Below are positions 28,158 to 37,074 of a stretch of 64,000 nt of DNA, piece by piece. The stretch comes from Pseudomonas peli (lineage in GTDB: Bacteria > Pseudomonadota > Gammaproteobacteria > Pseudomonadales > Pseudomonadaceae): NCBI RefSeq assembly GCF_900099645.1, contig NZ_FMTL01000001.1, positions 558,001 to 622,000 on the forward strand. The letters are read 5' to 3'. The position numbers were made by a program, and so were the translations under genes. Positions within the stretch are counted from its first letter, which is position 1, and every line of letters starts with the position of its first letter. The notes under the pieces were generated by a model that made no database searches, was not told the origin of the DNA, and saw nothing but the letters and a program-made list of their open reading frames with translations.

Positions 28158-28892
28158 TTAGAGATGAATGCCATACCTGGCATAGATCGCGTCAATTACA
28201 CCGCGCCGCTTGAGCGTCAGAATGGCCGCATCAAGCTTATCCAGCCAGTCTTCATGACGCGGCTGAACACGCATGCTGATATCAAAAGAACTCATCACAT
28301 CGCCAATCTCGAGATCCCGGTACTCAGGGATCTTTGCCAGGCTGTATTGCGCAATCGCCTTATTGACCACAATTTGATCGAAGCGCGATTTGGCCAGCAT
28401 CTCCAGCAATTGCGCTTCATTCAGTGCATTGCGCCGATCCAGCAGCCCCTCATCAATCAACGTTCGCAGGTCTGGGTAGGCATAGCCACGCACTAACCCA
28501 ACTGACTTACCGCGCAAATCCTCAGGCCGCGCCACCGGGAAGGCCTTGCCTGGGGCAAATACTATGACATCGACCACTTTGCCAAACGGTACCGAAAATA
28601 CCCCAGGCGTCGACTGCCCCTGCACCCACCCCGGATAAACACCCGGCTCAATATCCAGTTGCCCGCCATTAAACAACAGGCCAAGGCGCGGATAGGGGTA
28701 GTACTGCACGTTGAAGGTATCGCCCGTCAGCTTGCCCAACTCATCGAAAATATCCTGATAGATGCCGGTCTTATCCTGCTCGATCATCATCGGCGGGTAG
28801 TTATAAAAACCAACATCAAAACTGGCGGCATGGACACCAGCCAGAGGAGAGAAACCGCACAGCAGCACAACCGCCTTGATCAACCCCTTCAC
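28158..28892 (-). CDS. Periplasmic solute-binding protein, family 3
   Basis: 244 aa from a GTG at 28890-28892, chosen because a signal peptide follows at once (LIKAVVLLCGFSPLAGVHA) and AGAGG lies upstream. The body is the SBP_bac_3 fold: FYNYPPMMIEQDKTGIYQDI, LRGKSVGLVRGYAYPDL and a final AILTLKRRGVIDAIYARYG. There are no permease or ATPase genes beside it, so it may be an orphan receptor or serve a transporter elsewhere. The ligand is unknown, probably an amino acid or small organic acid. Confidence 0.85.
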   Translation of the reverse strand: MKGLIKAVVLLCGFSPLAGVHAASFDVGFYNYPPMMIEQDKTGIYQDIFDELGKLTGDTFNVQYYPYPRLGLLFNGGQLDIEPGVYPGWVQGQSTPGVFSVPFGKVVDVIVFAPGKAFPVARPEDLRGKSVGLVRGYAYPDLRTLIDEGLLDRRNALNEAQLLEMLAKSRFDQIVVNKAIAQYSLAKIPEYRDLEIGDVMSSFDISMRVQPRHEDWLDKLDAAILTLKRRGVIDAIYARYGIHL

Positions 28893-28923
28893 CCGACTAC
28901 CTCTGCTGTACTGCACACTGCGG

Positions 28924-29184
28924 CTAAAACAAACCAAACCACCAGGCCACTGCAGCACCCAGCACGAACAAACCCAACAGCCAGAAGATACCGGCATGCC
29001 CGCCCAACTACACCACCGATACACCTGCCATCTGTCGATCCGTTCCGCAGCCCTCGACTAAATCCTTGGCCTCTTTCAAGCCCAGCCCCCTGAGTTCGCG
29101 CAGCAGTTTGATCGCCTCGATCTTCTGCCCACGCTCAAGCGCGGCCAGCACCTGCGCGGGTAAATCCTGATCAGACTCAGCCAT
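28924..29184 (-). pseudogene. L7/L12 C-terminal-domain protein with in-frame TAG
   Basis: The ATG at 29182-29184 starts MAESDQDLPAQVLAALERGQ, an L7/L12 C-terminal-like helical hairpin (KIEAIKLLRELRGLGLKEAK). The frame meets TAG at 29008-29010 after 58 codons (VSVV stop). It then continues in the same frame as LGGHAGIFWLLGLFVLGAAV and WWFGLF to TAG at 28924-28926: a clear transmembrane tail. So the intact ancestor was probably an 86-residue membrane-anchored protein. As it stands, a soluble 58-aa product is expected unless the stop is suppressed or is a sequencing error. Role unknown; not the ribosomal stalk protein itself. Confidence 0.65.
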
Positions 29185-29223
29185 CGCAGCCCCCTCTCCG
29201 GTAAGTAGCCAGAGCATAGCCAC

Positions 29224-29257
29224 AAAAAAAGCCGGCCCCTTGCGGGTACCGGCTTTA
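29224..29257 (-). terminator. thrC terminator
   Basis: GCCGG...CCGGC stem with an inner CCC/GGG pairing, followed in the minus direction by seven T. Lies 17 bp past the thrC stop, before the L7/L12-like gene. Confidence 0.8.
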
Positions 29258-29273
29258 TTGACCAGCGCCGGGC

Positions 29274-30683
29274 TTACAGCGGCTTGCCGCGATTACCGTG
29301 CTGGGCCACAAAGCCCTGTACGGTTTTCAGGTCATTGGCCAGTACCGTGCAGCGCTCTTCACGCTCGAACAGATCCGCCAGGTGCGCCGGCAAGGCAGGC
29401 GCCTGACCGACACCTGCCTTCTCAACGGCTTCCGGGAATTTCACCGGGTGCGCGGTACCGAGGATGACCATCGGCGTTGCCAGGCTGCGACGGCACTCAC
29501 GTGCAGCACGCACGCCAATCGCCGTGTGCGGATCAAGCAACTCGCCACACTCGTTAAACACCTCGGTGATGGTTTCGCAGGTCTGCGCATCATCCACCGC
29601 GAGGGAGTCGAACAGCTTGCGTGCTTCGGTCCAGCGATCCTGATCAACACTGAAACCGCCGCCCTGTTTGAAGTTGGCCATCAGCTCGGCGATTGCCGCA
29701 CCGTTACGGCCGTGCAGGTCAAACAACAGACGCTCGAAGTTCGACGACACCATGATATCCATGGACGGCGACAGAGTCGGATGCAGGGTGTCCTTCACAT
29801 ACTGATTGCCGCTCATAAAGCGGTGCAGGATGTCGTTACGGTTAGTCGCGACGATCAGCTGGCTGATCGGCAGGCCCATGTTGCGCGCCAGGTAGCCGGC
29901 GAAGATGTCACCGAAGTTACCAGTCGGTACCGAGAACGCGATGGAGCGCGCCGGACCACCAAGCTGCAGGGCTGCGTGGAAGTAGTAAACGATCTGGGCC
30001 ATGATCCGCGCCCAGTTGATCGAGTTCACTGCGACCAGACGGGTGCCCTTGAGGAAGCCCTGATCAGCGAAGCTGTCCTTAACCATTTCCTGGCAGTCAT
30101 CGAAGTTGCCTTCGATGGCGATGTTATGGATGTTGTCGCCGAGGATGGTGGTCATCTGCCGGCGCTGCACCTCGGACACACGGTTGTACGGGTGCATGAT
30201 GAAGATGTCGACGTTATCGCAGGCCTTGCAGCCTTCGATGGCCGCCGAACCGGTATCACCGGAAGTGGCGCCCACGATCACTACGCGCTCATTGCGCTTG
30301 GCCAGCACGTAATCGAGCAGACGACCGAGCAGCTGCAGGGCGAAATCCTTGAACGCTAGGGTGGGGCCGTGAAACAACTCCAGCACCCACTCGTTACCGT
30401 TCAGCTGACGCAGCGGCGCGACAGCGCCATGGGCAAACCCGCCGTAGGTTTCTTCAAGGATCTTTTTAAAGTCGGCATCCGGAATGCTGCCAGTGACGAA
30501 CGGGCGCATAACCCTGAAGGCCAGCTCGTGGTACGGCAGGCCGGCCCAGGAGGCGATTTCTTCCTGGGTGAAACGCGGCAGATTTTCCGGTACATACAGG
30601 CCGCCATCGCTGGCCAGGCCGGCGAGCAGCACATCTTCGAAATTCAGGGCCGGTGCCTGGCCACGGGTACTGATATAGCGCAT
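29274..30683 (-). CDS. thrC: Threonine synthase
   Basis: PLP enzyme making threonine from O-phosphohomoserine, the last step of the pathway. 469 aa, the long proteobacterial type. Opens MRYISTRG, with HGPTLAFKDFALQLLG carrying the PLP lysine (Lys112), VGATSGDTGSAAIEG as phosphate loop and VPTGNFGDIFAGY later on. It is 65 bp downstream of hom, together making the threonine branch from aspartate semialdehyde. Confidence 0.97.
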   Translation of the reverse strand: MRYISTRGQAPALNFEDVLLAGLASDGGLYVPENLPRFTQEEIASWAGLPYHELAFRVMRPFVTGSIPDADFKKILEETYGGFAHGAVAPLRQLNGNEWVLELFHGPTLAFKDFALQLLGRLLDYVLAKRNERVVIVGATSGDTGSAAIEGCKACDNVDIFIMHPYNRVSEVQRRQMTTILGDNIHNIAIEGNFDDCQEMVKDSFADQGFLKGTRLVAVNSINWARIMAQIVYYFHAALQLGGPARSIAFSVPTGNFGDIFAGYLARNMGLPISQLIVATNRNDILHRFMSGNQYVKDTLHPTLSPSMDIMVSSNFERLLFDLHGRNGAAIAELMANFKQGGGFSVDQDRWTEARKLFDSLAVDDAQTCETITEVFNECGELLDPHTAIGVRAARECRRSLATPMVILGTAHPVKFPEAVEKAGVGQAPALPAHLADLFEREERCTVLANDLKTVQGFVAQHGNRGKPL

Positions 30684-30748
30684 AGGGGCAAACCTTCGGT
30701 TAAATCTTCGAGAGCCACCGCAGCCCGGCTGCGGCGGCCAAAAGCGGA

Positions 30749-32053
30749 TTAGTTCAGCTGCTCGACGCGGATACGCACAACGCTGCCGACCACATCAGTC
30801 AAGGCTTCAAGGGCGCTGATCGCCTCATTGATTTGTGCCTCTAGCACGCGATGGGTGACCAGGATCATCGGCACCAGACCGTCCTGCTCCTCGACTTCCT
30901 TCTGCATGATCGACTCGATATTGATCCCGCGTGCCGACAGGATGCTCGCGACCTGGGCCAGCACACCCGGATGATCCTTGGCCTGAATGCGCAGGTAATA
31001 AGCGCTCTCGCAAGCCTCAATCGGCAGTATCGGGTGATCGGACAGCGAGTCGGGCTGGAAGGCCAAGTGCGGCACGCGGTTGGTTGGATCGGCTGTCAGC
31101 GCACGGACTACGTCAACCAGATCAGCGATAACCGAAGACGCAGTCGGTTCCATACCAGCACCAGCGCCGTAGAACAGTGTGCTGCCGGCGGCATCACCAT
31201 TGACCATTACGGCATTCATCACGCCATTGACGTTGGCGATCAGGCGATCCGCCGGAATCAGCGTCGGGTGTACGCGCAACTCGATACCAGCGTCGGTACG
31301 ACGGGCAACGCCGAGGTGCTTGATGCGATAGCCCAGCGCTTCGGCGTAGTTCACGTCAGCGGTGGTCAGCTTGGTGATGCCTTCGGTGTAGGCCTTGTCG
31401 AACTGCAGCGGGATACCAAAGGCGATGGAAGCCAGGATGGTCAGCTTGTGTGCAGCATCGATGCCTTCAACGTCGAAGGTCGGATCAGCTTCGGCATACC
31501 CCAGCGCTTGCGCCTCAGCCAGCACGTCGTCAAAGGTGCGACCCTTCTCGCGCATTTCGCTGAGGATAAAGTTGCCAGTACCGTTGATGATGCCGGCCAG
31601 CCAGTTGATACGGTTGGCTGCCAGGCCTTCGCGAATAGCCTTGATCACCGGGATACCGCCCGCAACAGCAGCTTCAAAAGCGACAATCACACCCTTTTCA
31701 CGCGCTTTGGCAAAGATTTCATTGCCGTGCACAGCGATCAGCGCCTTGTTGGCGGTAACCACGTGCTTGCCGTTTTCGATGGCTTTGAGCACCAGGTCCT
31801 TGGCCAAGGTGTAACCGCCGATCAGCTCGATAACGATATCGATCTCAGGGTTGTTCACCAGCTCAAACACATCGTTGGTGATGCTAATACCGGTCGTGTC
31901 GTACTGCGGCTTGGGCGAGCGAATAGCAATTTGGGCAACTTCAATACCGCGCCCTGCGCGCCGGGTAATTTCCTCGGCATTTCGCTTGAGTACATTCAAC
32001 GTACCGCCACCGACGGTACCCAGCCCACAGATGCCTACTTTCACCGGTTTCAC
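30749..32053 (-). CDS. hom: Homoserine dehydrogenase
   Basis: Reduces aspartate semialdehyde to homoserine. 434 aa monofunctional form. N-terminal NAD(P) fold GICGLGTVGGGT (7-18), catalytic domain with NGTGNFILSEM (about 160) and AYTEGI, and a C-terminal ACT domain (YYLRIQAKDHPGVLAQVA, about 351-368), usually the site of threonine feedback. Followed by thrC and preceded by tandem terminators after dsbC, so it should have its own promoter. Confidence 0.97.
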   Translation of the reverse strand: MKPVKVGICGLGTVGGGTLNVLKRNAEEITRRAGRGIEVAQIAIRSPKPQYDTTGISITNDVFELVNNPEIDIVIELIGGYTLAKDLVLKAIENGKHVVTANKALIAVHGNEIFAKAREKGVIVAFEAAVAGGIPVIKAIREGLAANRINWLAGIINGTGNFILSEMREKGRTFDDVLAEAQALGYAEADPTFDVEGIDAAHKLTILASIAFGIPLQFDKAYTEGITKLTTADVNYAEALGYRIKHLGVARRTDAGIELRVHPTLIPADRLIANVNGVMNAVMVNGDAAGSTLFYGAGAGMEPTASSVIADLVDVVRALTADPTNRVPHLAFQPDSLSDHPILPIEACESAYYLRIQAKDHPGVLAQVASILSARGINIESIMQKEVEEQDGLVPMILVTHRVLEAQINEAISALEALTDVVGSVVRIRVEQLN

Positions 32054-32081
32054 ACTGAACTCCCCATCTGCACTGCGTAAA

Positions 32082-32134
32082 ACGGCCGGAGCAAGCCCCG
32101 GCCGTAGAAAAGAGCCGCACCATACGAAGCGGCT
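32082..32134 (-). terminator. Tandem terminators between dsbC and hom
   Basis: Two stems in a row. AGCCGC / GCGGCT (32113-32134) is followed in the minus direction by TCTTTT. ACGGCCGG / CCGGCCGT (32082-32105) is followed by TTTTAC. They end transcription of xerD-dsbC ahead of hom. Confidence 0.75.
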
Positions 32135-32165
32135 GTTTATTAGTCAATCAGGCGCATGCCTCAGA

Positions 32166-32891
32166 TCATTTGGATTCCAGGGCAATTTTCGCCAGCTGCG
32201 GAGCTGGTTGATAGCCCGGAATGATCTTGCCATTGGCCAGAACGATGGCGGGTGTGCCGCTGACCCCGATCATTTGCCCAAGGGCATACTGCTTGGCAAC
32301 CGGGCTGTCGCACTGAGCATCCGCAACGCCCTGACGGCTCTTCGCACGGTTCATAGCCTCTTGCTGGTCCTTAGCGCACCAGACATTGGACAATTCTTTT
32401 GCCGCTTCACTTTCCAAGCCTTGGCGCGGGAAGGCCAGGTAGCGCACTTCAACGCCCAAACGATTGAGCTCAGGCACTTCACTGTGCAGCTTTTGGCAAT
32501 AGCCGCAATCGGTGTCGGTAAATACGGTTATATGGGTTTTCGGTTGTTTAGGCGCAAACACCACCATTTCCGAAGCAGGGATGGAATCCAGCAGTTTGAC
32601 CACGCCCTTGCTCTCAGCGGCTTCGGTCAAGTTGACCGGCTTACCGTCCTTAACCTGAAACAGGTAACCCTGCAGCAGAAACTGGCCGTCGGCGCTGGTG
32701 TACAGCTGCCGGCCACCGGCCAGCTCGACCTGATAAACGCCGGGCATCGGACTTTCGGCAATTGCCTCAATCGGCAGAGCCGGATCGATAGCTTTGAGGC
32801 TGTTGCGAATGGCCTGATCGGCATCGGCGGCAACGCCCACGTTGCTGGCCAGACCCAAGGCCAATGCAACAACAATGCGGTTAAAACGCAT
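32166..32891 (-). CDS. dsbC: Disulfide isomerase DsbC
   Basis: Periplasmic protein-disulfide isomerase. 241 aa from the ATG at 32889-32891. A signal peptide (to about 22, VGVAA) is followed by a dimerisation domain, a linker and a thioredoxin fold with the active site TDCGYC (Cys129, Cys132), plus the second, structural Cys pair (NVWC and AQC). The cis-Pro loop reads GVSGTPAIVL. Downstream of xerD, a common pairing. Confidence 0.96.
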   Translation of the reverse strand: MRFNRIVVALALGLASNVGVAADADQAIRNSLKAIDPALPIEAIAESPMPGVYQVELAGGRQLYTSADGQFLLQGYLFQVKDGKPVNLTEAAESKGVVKLLDSIPASEMVVFAPKQPKTHITVFTDTDCGYCQKLHSEVPELNRLGVEVRYLAFPRQGLESEAAKELSNVWCAKDQQEAMNRAKSRQGVADAQCDSPVAKQYALGQMIGVSGTPAIVLANGKIIPGYQPAPQLAKIALESK

Positions 32892-32984
32892 ACAAACTCC
32901 CGGCAGAAGACGACCTAACAATGGATGGACGCAGCCTACCATAGAAGCCCACAGAGGCCGACCATCGCAGGCCGGACGGCGTTC

Positions 32985-33881
32985 TCAGCCTCGCGGGTGG
33001 TGCTGCGCATGCAACTCCTGCAGCCGCGCGCGGGCAACATGGGTGTAGATCTGCGTGGTCGACAGATCGCTGTGCCCCAGCAACATCTGCACCACCCGCA
33101 AATCAGCGCCGTGGTTGAGCAGGTGCGTGGCAAAGGCATGGCGCAGCGTATGGGGCGACAGGCTTTTACTGATCCCTGCCACTTTGGCCTGGTGTTTGAT
33201 GCGGTACCAGAAGGTCTGGCGGGTCATCTGCTCGCCGCGCAGACTGGGAAACAGCACATCGCTGGGTTTGCCATCCAGCAGAAACGGTCGCGCCTCTTTG
33301 CTGTAACGCTCGATCCAGGCAATCGCCTCCTCACCCAGCGGCACCAGGCGCTCCTTGCTGCCCTTACCAAACACCCGCAACACGCCCTGACGCAGATTGA
33401 CCTGTTCCAACGTCAAGCCAATCAACTCGCTCACGCGCAAGCCACAGGCATAGAGCACCTCAAGCATCGCGCGGTCGCGCAAACCAATCGGATCATCCAA
33501 CTCAGGAGCGGCCAACAGAGCCTCGACATCGGCCTCGGACAACGACTTCGGCAAGGGCCGCCCCAGTTGCGGCAACTCTACCTGCAGGGTCGGATCACGG
33601 CTGATTAACTGCTCACGCAGGAGAAACCGGTAAAAACCACGTAAACCCGAGAGCAAGCGCGCGGTAGAGCGCGCCTTGTAGCCCTCATTCAGGCGCCAGG
33701 CCAGGTGATCGAGAATCAGCTCACGTCCCGCGTCAGCCAGCTGCACATCACGCGCCTGCAACCAGCCATTGAACAGCGCCAAATCGCTGCGATAGGCGGC
33801 GCGTGTATGGACAGACAAGCCCTTCTCGAGCCAGAGCGACTCAAGAAAACGGTCAATCAACGGGTGATCAATAGCAGGCAT
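32985..33881 (-). CDS. xerD: Tyrosine recombinase XerD
   Basis: Resolves chromosome dimers at dif with XerC and FtsK. 298 aa from the ATG giving MPAIDHPLIDRFL. N-terminal core-binding SAM-like domain, then catalytic residues in order: ACGLRVSELIGL (Arg), KGSKERLVPLG (Lys), SPHTLRHAFATHLL (HxxR), LLGHSDLSTTQIYTHV (His/Tyr). A second ATG one codon earlier exists. dsbC follows after 93 bp. Confidence 0.97.
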   Translation of the reverse strand: MPAIDHPLIDRFLESLWLEKGLSVHTRAAYRSDLALFNGWLQARDVQLADAGRELILDHLAWRLNEGYKARSTARLLSGLRGFYRFLLREQLISRDPTLQVELPQLGRPLPKSLSEADVEALLAAPELDDPIGLRDRAMLEVLYACGLRVSELIGLTLEQVNLRQGVLRVFGKGSKERLVPLGEEAIAWIERYSKEARPFLLDGKPSDVLFPSLRGEQMTRQTFWYRIKHQAKVAGISKSLSPHTLRHAFATHLLNHGADLRVVQMLLGHSDLSTTQIYTHVARARLQELHAQHHPRG

Positions 33882-34020
33882 CAAAAAACCTCAAACGATA
33901 TCCCCCTAGTGTCCACGAGCGCAGCGCCATGGGCCAGCGTTAAGCACACGCACACAAGACCGCACCGGAAGGTAGATAGAGAACCGACCAGCGGTGGCGA
34001 GACCAATGAAAAAAGCCGTC

Positions 34021-34045
34021 GTCACCCTATCTTTGGGAGGGTGAC
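34021..34045. promoter_or_regulatory. Perfect 8-bp hairpin in the leader of the MshEN gene
   Basis: GTCACCCT - 9 bases - AGGGTGAC, 60 bp before the ATG at 34105. There is no U-run, so it is not an obvious terminator. It may be an operator dyad or an mRNA leader hairpin. Confidence 0.45.
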
Positions 34046-34104
34046 AGATGCCCATTTGCAGACCATGATTGCATCACGCCACTACAGCACAATGGTGCCA
34101 ACGC

Positions 34105-34782
34105 ATGTCCAGCCAACAGAACTCACGCCTTGGTCAGGTTCTGATCAACAAAGGACTGATTAACCGCGGCCAGCTGGATGCGGCCATTCAACTGCAACTC
34201 ACCAACCATAAACGCCTGGGCGAAACGCTGATCGAGCAAGGCTGGCTAAGCGAACGCCAGCTGAAAAAGGCCCTCAGCAAACAGAACAACCTGCGCCTGG
34301 CCGCCACTCTGGTCGCCGCCCTGCTCAGCCCGTTCCAGATTGCCAGCGCCGATGCACCACGCAACCTGCCCAGCGCCATCAGCCAGGAAGAAACCCCGCG
34401 CGGCCTGCGCCCGCTGAGCGATATGGAAATGAGCAATGTCAGCGCCCAGGGGCTGGACGACGTGCTGCAAGGCCTGTTTCTACAAGCCGGTAGCGGTGAC
34501 GGCTTGGGCACCGTTGGCCAGTTAAGCAAACTGGTGATGCCGGTACTGAGCAGCCTTGAGGCGGAAACCTCGATGAAGGATGTGCAGTACGACACCAGCA
34601 AACTGACCTCTGCGATCAATTCCGATGGCTCAGTCAATGTGCGCCTGCCGAGCTCGATTGGTGAGCTGCGCTTCGACAACATCCGCGTTGCCGGCGCCTC
34701 ACCAGGACAAAGCTTCGGCAGCCTGAGCTTGCACGATATCGACCTGTCGCAGGCCTCACTGCGAATCAGCCTGCACAAATAG
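34105..34782 (+). CDS. Membrane-linked MshEN (c-di-GMP-binding) protein
   Basis: 225 aa. Residues 8-31 (RLGQVLINKGLINRGQLDAA then IQLQ) and 37-60 (RLGETLIEQGWLSERQLKKA then LSKQ) are two 24-residue copies separated by exactly five residues. This is the published geometry of MshEN, the c-di-GMP domain of type II/IV ATPases. Here no ATPase follows; instead comes a hydrophobic stretch (65-82) ending AxA-like (IASA), then about 143 residues with PLSDMEMSNVSAQGLDDVL, a motif seen in pilus/adhesin-like proteins. Prediction: cytosolic c-di-GMP sensor tethered to a periplasmic or surface part. The start ATG follows a leader hairpin. Function is unproven. Confidence 0.75.
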   Translation: MSSQQNSRLGQVLINKGLINRGQLDAAIQLQLTNHKRLGETLIEQGWLSERQLKKALSKQNNLRLAATLVAALLSPFQIASADAPRNLPSAISQEETPRGLRPLSDMEMSNVSAQGLDDVLQGLFLQAGSGDGLGTVGQLSKLVMPVLSSLEAETSMKDVQYDTSKLTSAINSDGSVNVRLPSSIGELRFDNIRVAGASPGQSFGSLSLHDIDLSQASLRISLHK

Positions 34783-34804
34783 AACTGACAGCCGACACCA
34801 GCCT

Positions 34805-35209
34805 TCAGACTGGCAACACAGGCACCGGCTTCTTCTGCCCGTCAATCGCGACAAAGCTAAACACGCCGCTGATTGCCCGCTCGCGGGCATCGCTGCACAT
34901 GCTTTCGACAAACACCTCGACCTCGACTTTAAGGCTGGTATTGCCGACCTTGATCACTCGCCCAATCAGCTCGACGATCGAGCCGGCGGGAATCGCGTGC
35001 TTGAAGTCGATGCGATCAGACGACACCGTCACTAAGGGCAAGCGACAAAAGCGCGTGGCGGCGATAAACGACACTTCATCCATCCAGGCCAGCGCCGTAC
35101 CGCCAAACAGCGTGTTGTGATGGTTGGTGGTCGGCGGGAATACCGCCTTGGTCACACGGGTTTCCGATAGCTCGATGCGCCGCAGGATTTCTTGCTCTCT
35201 CGGGGTCAT
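34805..35209 (-). CDS. Hotdog acyl-CoA thioesterase (YciA/BFIT type)
   Basis: 134 aa. Single hotdog domain with TNHHNTLFGGTALAWMDEVS (about 27-46), where Asp is the usual catalytic residue, and then HAIPAGSIVELIGRVIKVGN and VEVFVESM. Hydrolyses acyl-CoA; the chain length is not evident. Convergent with the MshEN gene, stop codons 22 bp apart. Confidence 0.9.
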   Translation of the reverse strand: MTPREQEILRRIELSETRVTKAVFPPTTNHHNTLFGGTALAWMDEVSFIAATRFCRLPLVTVSSDRIDFKHAIPAGSIVELIGRVIKVGNTSLKVEVEVFVESMCSDARERAISGVFSFVAIDGQKKPVPVLPV

Positions 35210-35341
35210 ACCACTACTGCCTGAATCAATCGGATGTGGCTGCCACTGTGCTGCGGGAGGTTCTTATGATTATTTTCACGCTGCCAAATGGGCAGAGCTA
35301 AGGCGGGTAAAAACTTACCAGTCACCGGCCCAGAAACGAAA

Positions 35342-35363
35342 AAAGCAGCCCGAAGGCTGCTTT
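35342..35363. terminator. rplS operon terminator
   Basis: Perfect 9-bp stem AAAGCAGCC / GGCTGCTTT with CGAA loop and A/T runs on both sides, 20 bp past the rplS stop. Works in the minus direction for the ribosomal operon. Confidence 0.88.
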
Positions 35364-35383
35364 TTTTACAAGGAAGCTGAGAC

Positions 35384-35734
35384 TTAGCCCAGTTTTTCCT
35401 TGATGCGTGCTGCTTTACCCGACAGGTCACGCAGGTAGTAAAGCTTGGCTTTACGCACGTCACCGCGACGCTTAACAGCCAGGCTATCAACCAGCGGGCT
35501 GTAAGTCTGGAAAGTACGCTCTACACCAACACCGTTGGAGATCTTACGAACAGTGAAAGCACTGTTCAGACCACGGTTACGCTTGGCAATAACAACGCCT
35601 TCAAACGCCTGCAGACGCTGACGGTCACCTTCTTTCACTTTAACCTGGACAACAATGGTGTCACCTGGTGCAAAAGTTGGGATCTCTTTGCCCATCTGCT
35701 CAGCTTCAAGTTGCTGAATAATCTTGTTGGTCAT
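35384..35734 (-). CDS. rplS: 50S ribosomal protein L19
   Basis: 116 aa, ribosomal large-subunit protein at the 30S-50S interface. Typical: [14 protein letters not shown] start, [35 protein letters not shown] and the tail [17 protein letters not shown]. Last gene of rpsP-rimM-trmD-rplS and followed by a strong terminator. Confidence 0.98.
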   Translation of the reverse strand: MTNKIIQQLEAEQMGKEIPTFAPGDTIVVQVKVKEGDRQRLQAFEGVVIAKRNRGLNSAFTVRKISNGVGVERTFQTYSPLVDSLAVKRRGDVRKAKLYYLRDLSGKAARIKEKLG

Positions 35735-35774
35735 GCTGCGCTCCTAAGACAGGCCTCGGCCGGTCATCGATACA

Positions 35775-36527
35775 TTAACTATCGTCCCGCTGGCGGACGT
35801 ATTCCTCCAGCAGCTTTTTCTCTTCTCCAGAAAGCGAGCGGCTTTCCAGAAGATCGGCGCGTCGTTCGTAGGTCCGACCAAGGGACTGCTGCAAACGCCA
35901 GCGCCGGATGTGTTCGTGGTTGCCACTAAGCAACACGTCAGGAACACGTTTATCCGCATACACCTCCGGGCGGGTGTAGTGCGGGCAGTCGAGTAAGCCA
36001 TCCGTAAAGGAGTCTTCTTCGGCCGAATTTGCATGACCCAATGCACCAGGCAAAAGGCGCGTTACCGCATCGATCAGCACCATGGCCGGCAGCTCACCGC
36101 CAGACAGGACGTAGTCCCCAATCGACCATTCTTCATCGACATGCGCCTCAATAAAGCGCTCATCAATGCCTTCGTAGCGGCCGGCAATCAGGATCAATGC
36201 ATCCTCATTAGCCAGTTCGCGTACTGCTGACTGCGTCAGCTGGCGACCTTGCGGCGATAGGTAAATCACCTTGGCCGCACCACCTGCAGCGCGCTTCGCC
36301 TCAAGCAAAGCATCTTCAAGCGGCTTGATCTTCATCACCATGCCTGGGCCACCACCAAAAGGCCGATCATCCACGGTGTGGTGACGGTCTGTGGTATAGC
36401 TACGCGGATTCCAGCAGGTCAATTGCAACAAACCCTGCTTCACCGCTCGGCTGGTAATGCCGTATTCACTGATTGCGGCAAACATTTCCGGGAACAGCGT
36501 AATGACTTCAACGCGCAGATTTGGCAT
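35775..36527 (-). CDS. trmD: tRNA (guanine37-N1)-methyltransferase
   Basis: SPOUT-class enzyme making m1G37 to prevent frameshifting. 250 aa. Visible: [11 protein letters not shown] at the start, [14 protein letters not shown] (about 50-63), [10 protein letters not shown], the AdoMet knot [11 protein letters not shown] and [20 protein letters not shown]. Third gene of the ribosomal operon; 5 bp after rimM. Confidence 0.98.
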   Translation of the reverse strand: MPNLRVEVITLFPEMFAAISEYGITSRAVKQGLLQLTCWNPRSYTTDRHHTVDDRPFGGGPGMVMKIKPLEDALLEAKRAAGGAAKVIYLSPQGRQLTQSAVRELANEDALILIAGRYEGIDERFIEAHVDEEWSIGDYVLSGGELPAMVLIDAVTRLLPGALGHANSAEEDSFTDGLLDCPHYTRPEVYADKRVPDVLLSGNHEHIRRWRLQQSLGRTYERRADLLESRSLSGEEKKLLEEYVRQRDDS

Positions 36528-36532
36528 CAGGC

Positions 36533-37069
36533 TTAGAAGTCCGCATCCCAGTCGACCCGCATTTCGCCAGCACTTAGGTCAATCGACAGCACGCATTGCT
36601 CAATGTAGGGCAACAGGCGCTCACGACCATCCAGGCTGTCGGTGCAGGGTTTGACCACCATCACATCATTGGCACCCGTCTCAAACAGATGATCGATCTT
36701 GCCGAGCAATTGCCCTGCTTGATCAATAACCTTAAGACCTTCCAGCTGGTACCAGTAGTAATCACCGTCGGCCAAATCAGGGAACAGGCTGCGCGGAACA
36801 CAGATCTCATAACCCGCGAGAAGACGTGCTTCATCACGGTCATCGAGACCCTTAAGCTTCGCGACCAGGAATTTATCACTCCCGCGTCCACTGACCAGCT
36901 CTACCTGTTTGACACTGCCATCGCGCCTAAGCGTCCAGGTCTTGTACTCCAACAGGTTTGCAACAGGATCAGTAAAGGAATACACCTTCACTTCACCGCG
37001 AACGCCATGTACGGAGTAGATCTTGCCGATAACGATCAAGTCATCGGTAGAAGCAGGCGTCGCGTTCAT
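36533..37069 (-). CDS. rimM: Ribosome maturation factor RimM
   Basis: 178 aa 30S maturation factor binding S19. An N-terminal RimM domain ([20 protein letters not shown], about 11-30) and a C-terminal PRC barrel ([16 protein letters not shown], later VVKPCTDS). Between rpsP and trmD with 5-bp gaps, so translation is tightly coupled across the operon. Confidence 0.97.
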   Translation of the reverse strand: MNATPASTDDLIVIGKIYSVHGVRGEVKVYSFTDPVANLLEYKTWTLRRDGSVKQVELVSGRGSDKFLVAKLKGLDDRDEARLLAGYEICVPRSLFPDLADGDYYWYQLEGLKVIDQAGQLLGKIDHLFETGANDVMVVKPCTDSLDGRERLLPYIEQCVLSIDLSAGEMRVDWDADF

Positions 37070-37074
37070 ATTGC

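Noticed and set aside
29008..29010. Selenocysteine or pyrrolysine at the in-frame stop
   Set aside because: The codon is TAG, not TGA, so not selenocysteine; pyrrolysine genes are not expected in Pseudomonas and no insertion element is visible. Mutation, error or simple readthrough is more likely.
28893..29024. A longer N-terminus for the solute-binding protein starting at 29024
   Set aside because: The extra 44 residues (Cys/Trp-rich) are an out-of-frame reading of the L7/L12-like tail; the GTG at 28892 leads straight into a signal peptide and has a ribosome site.
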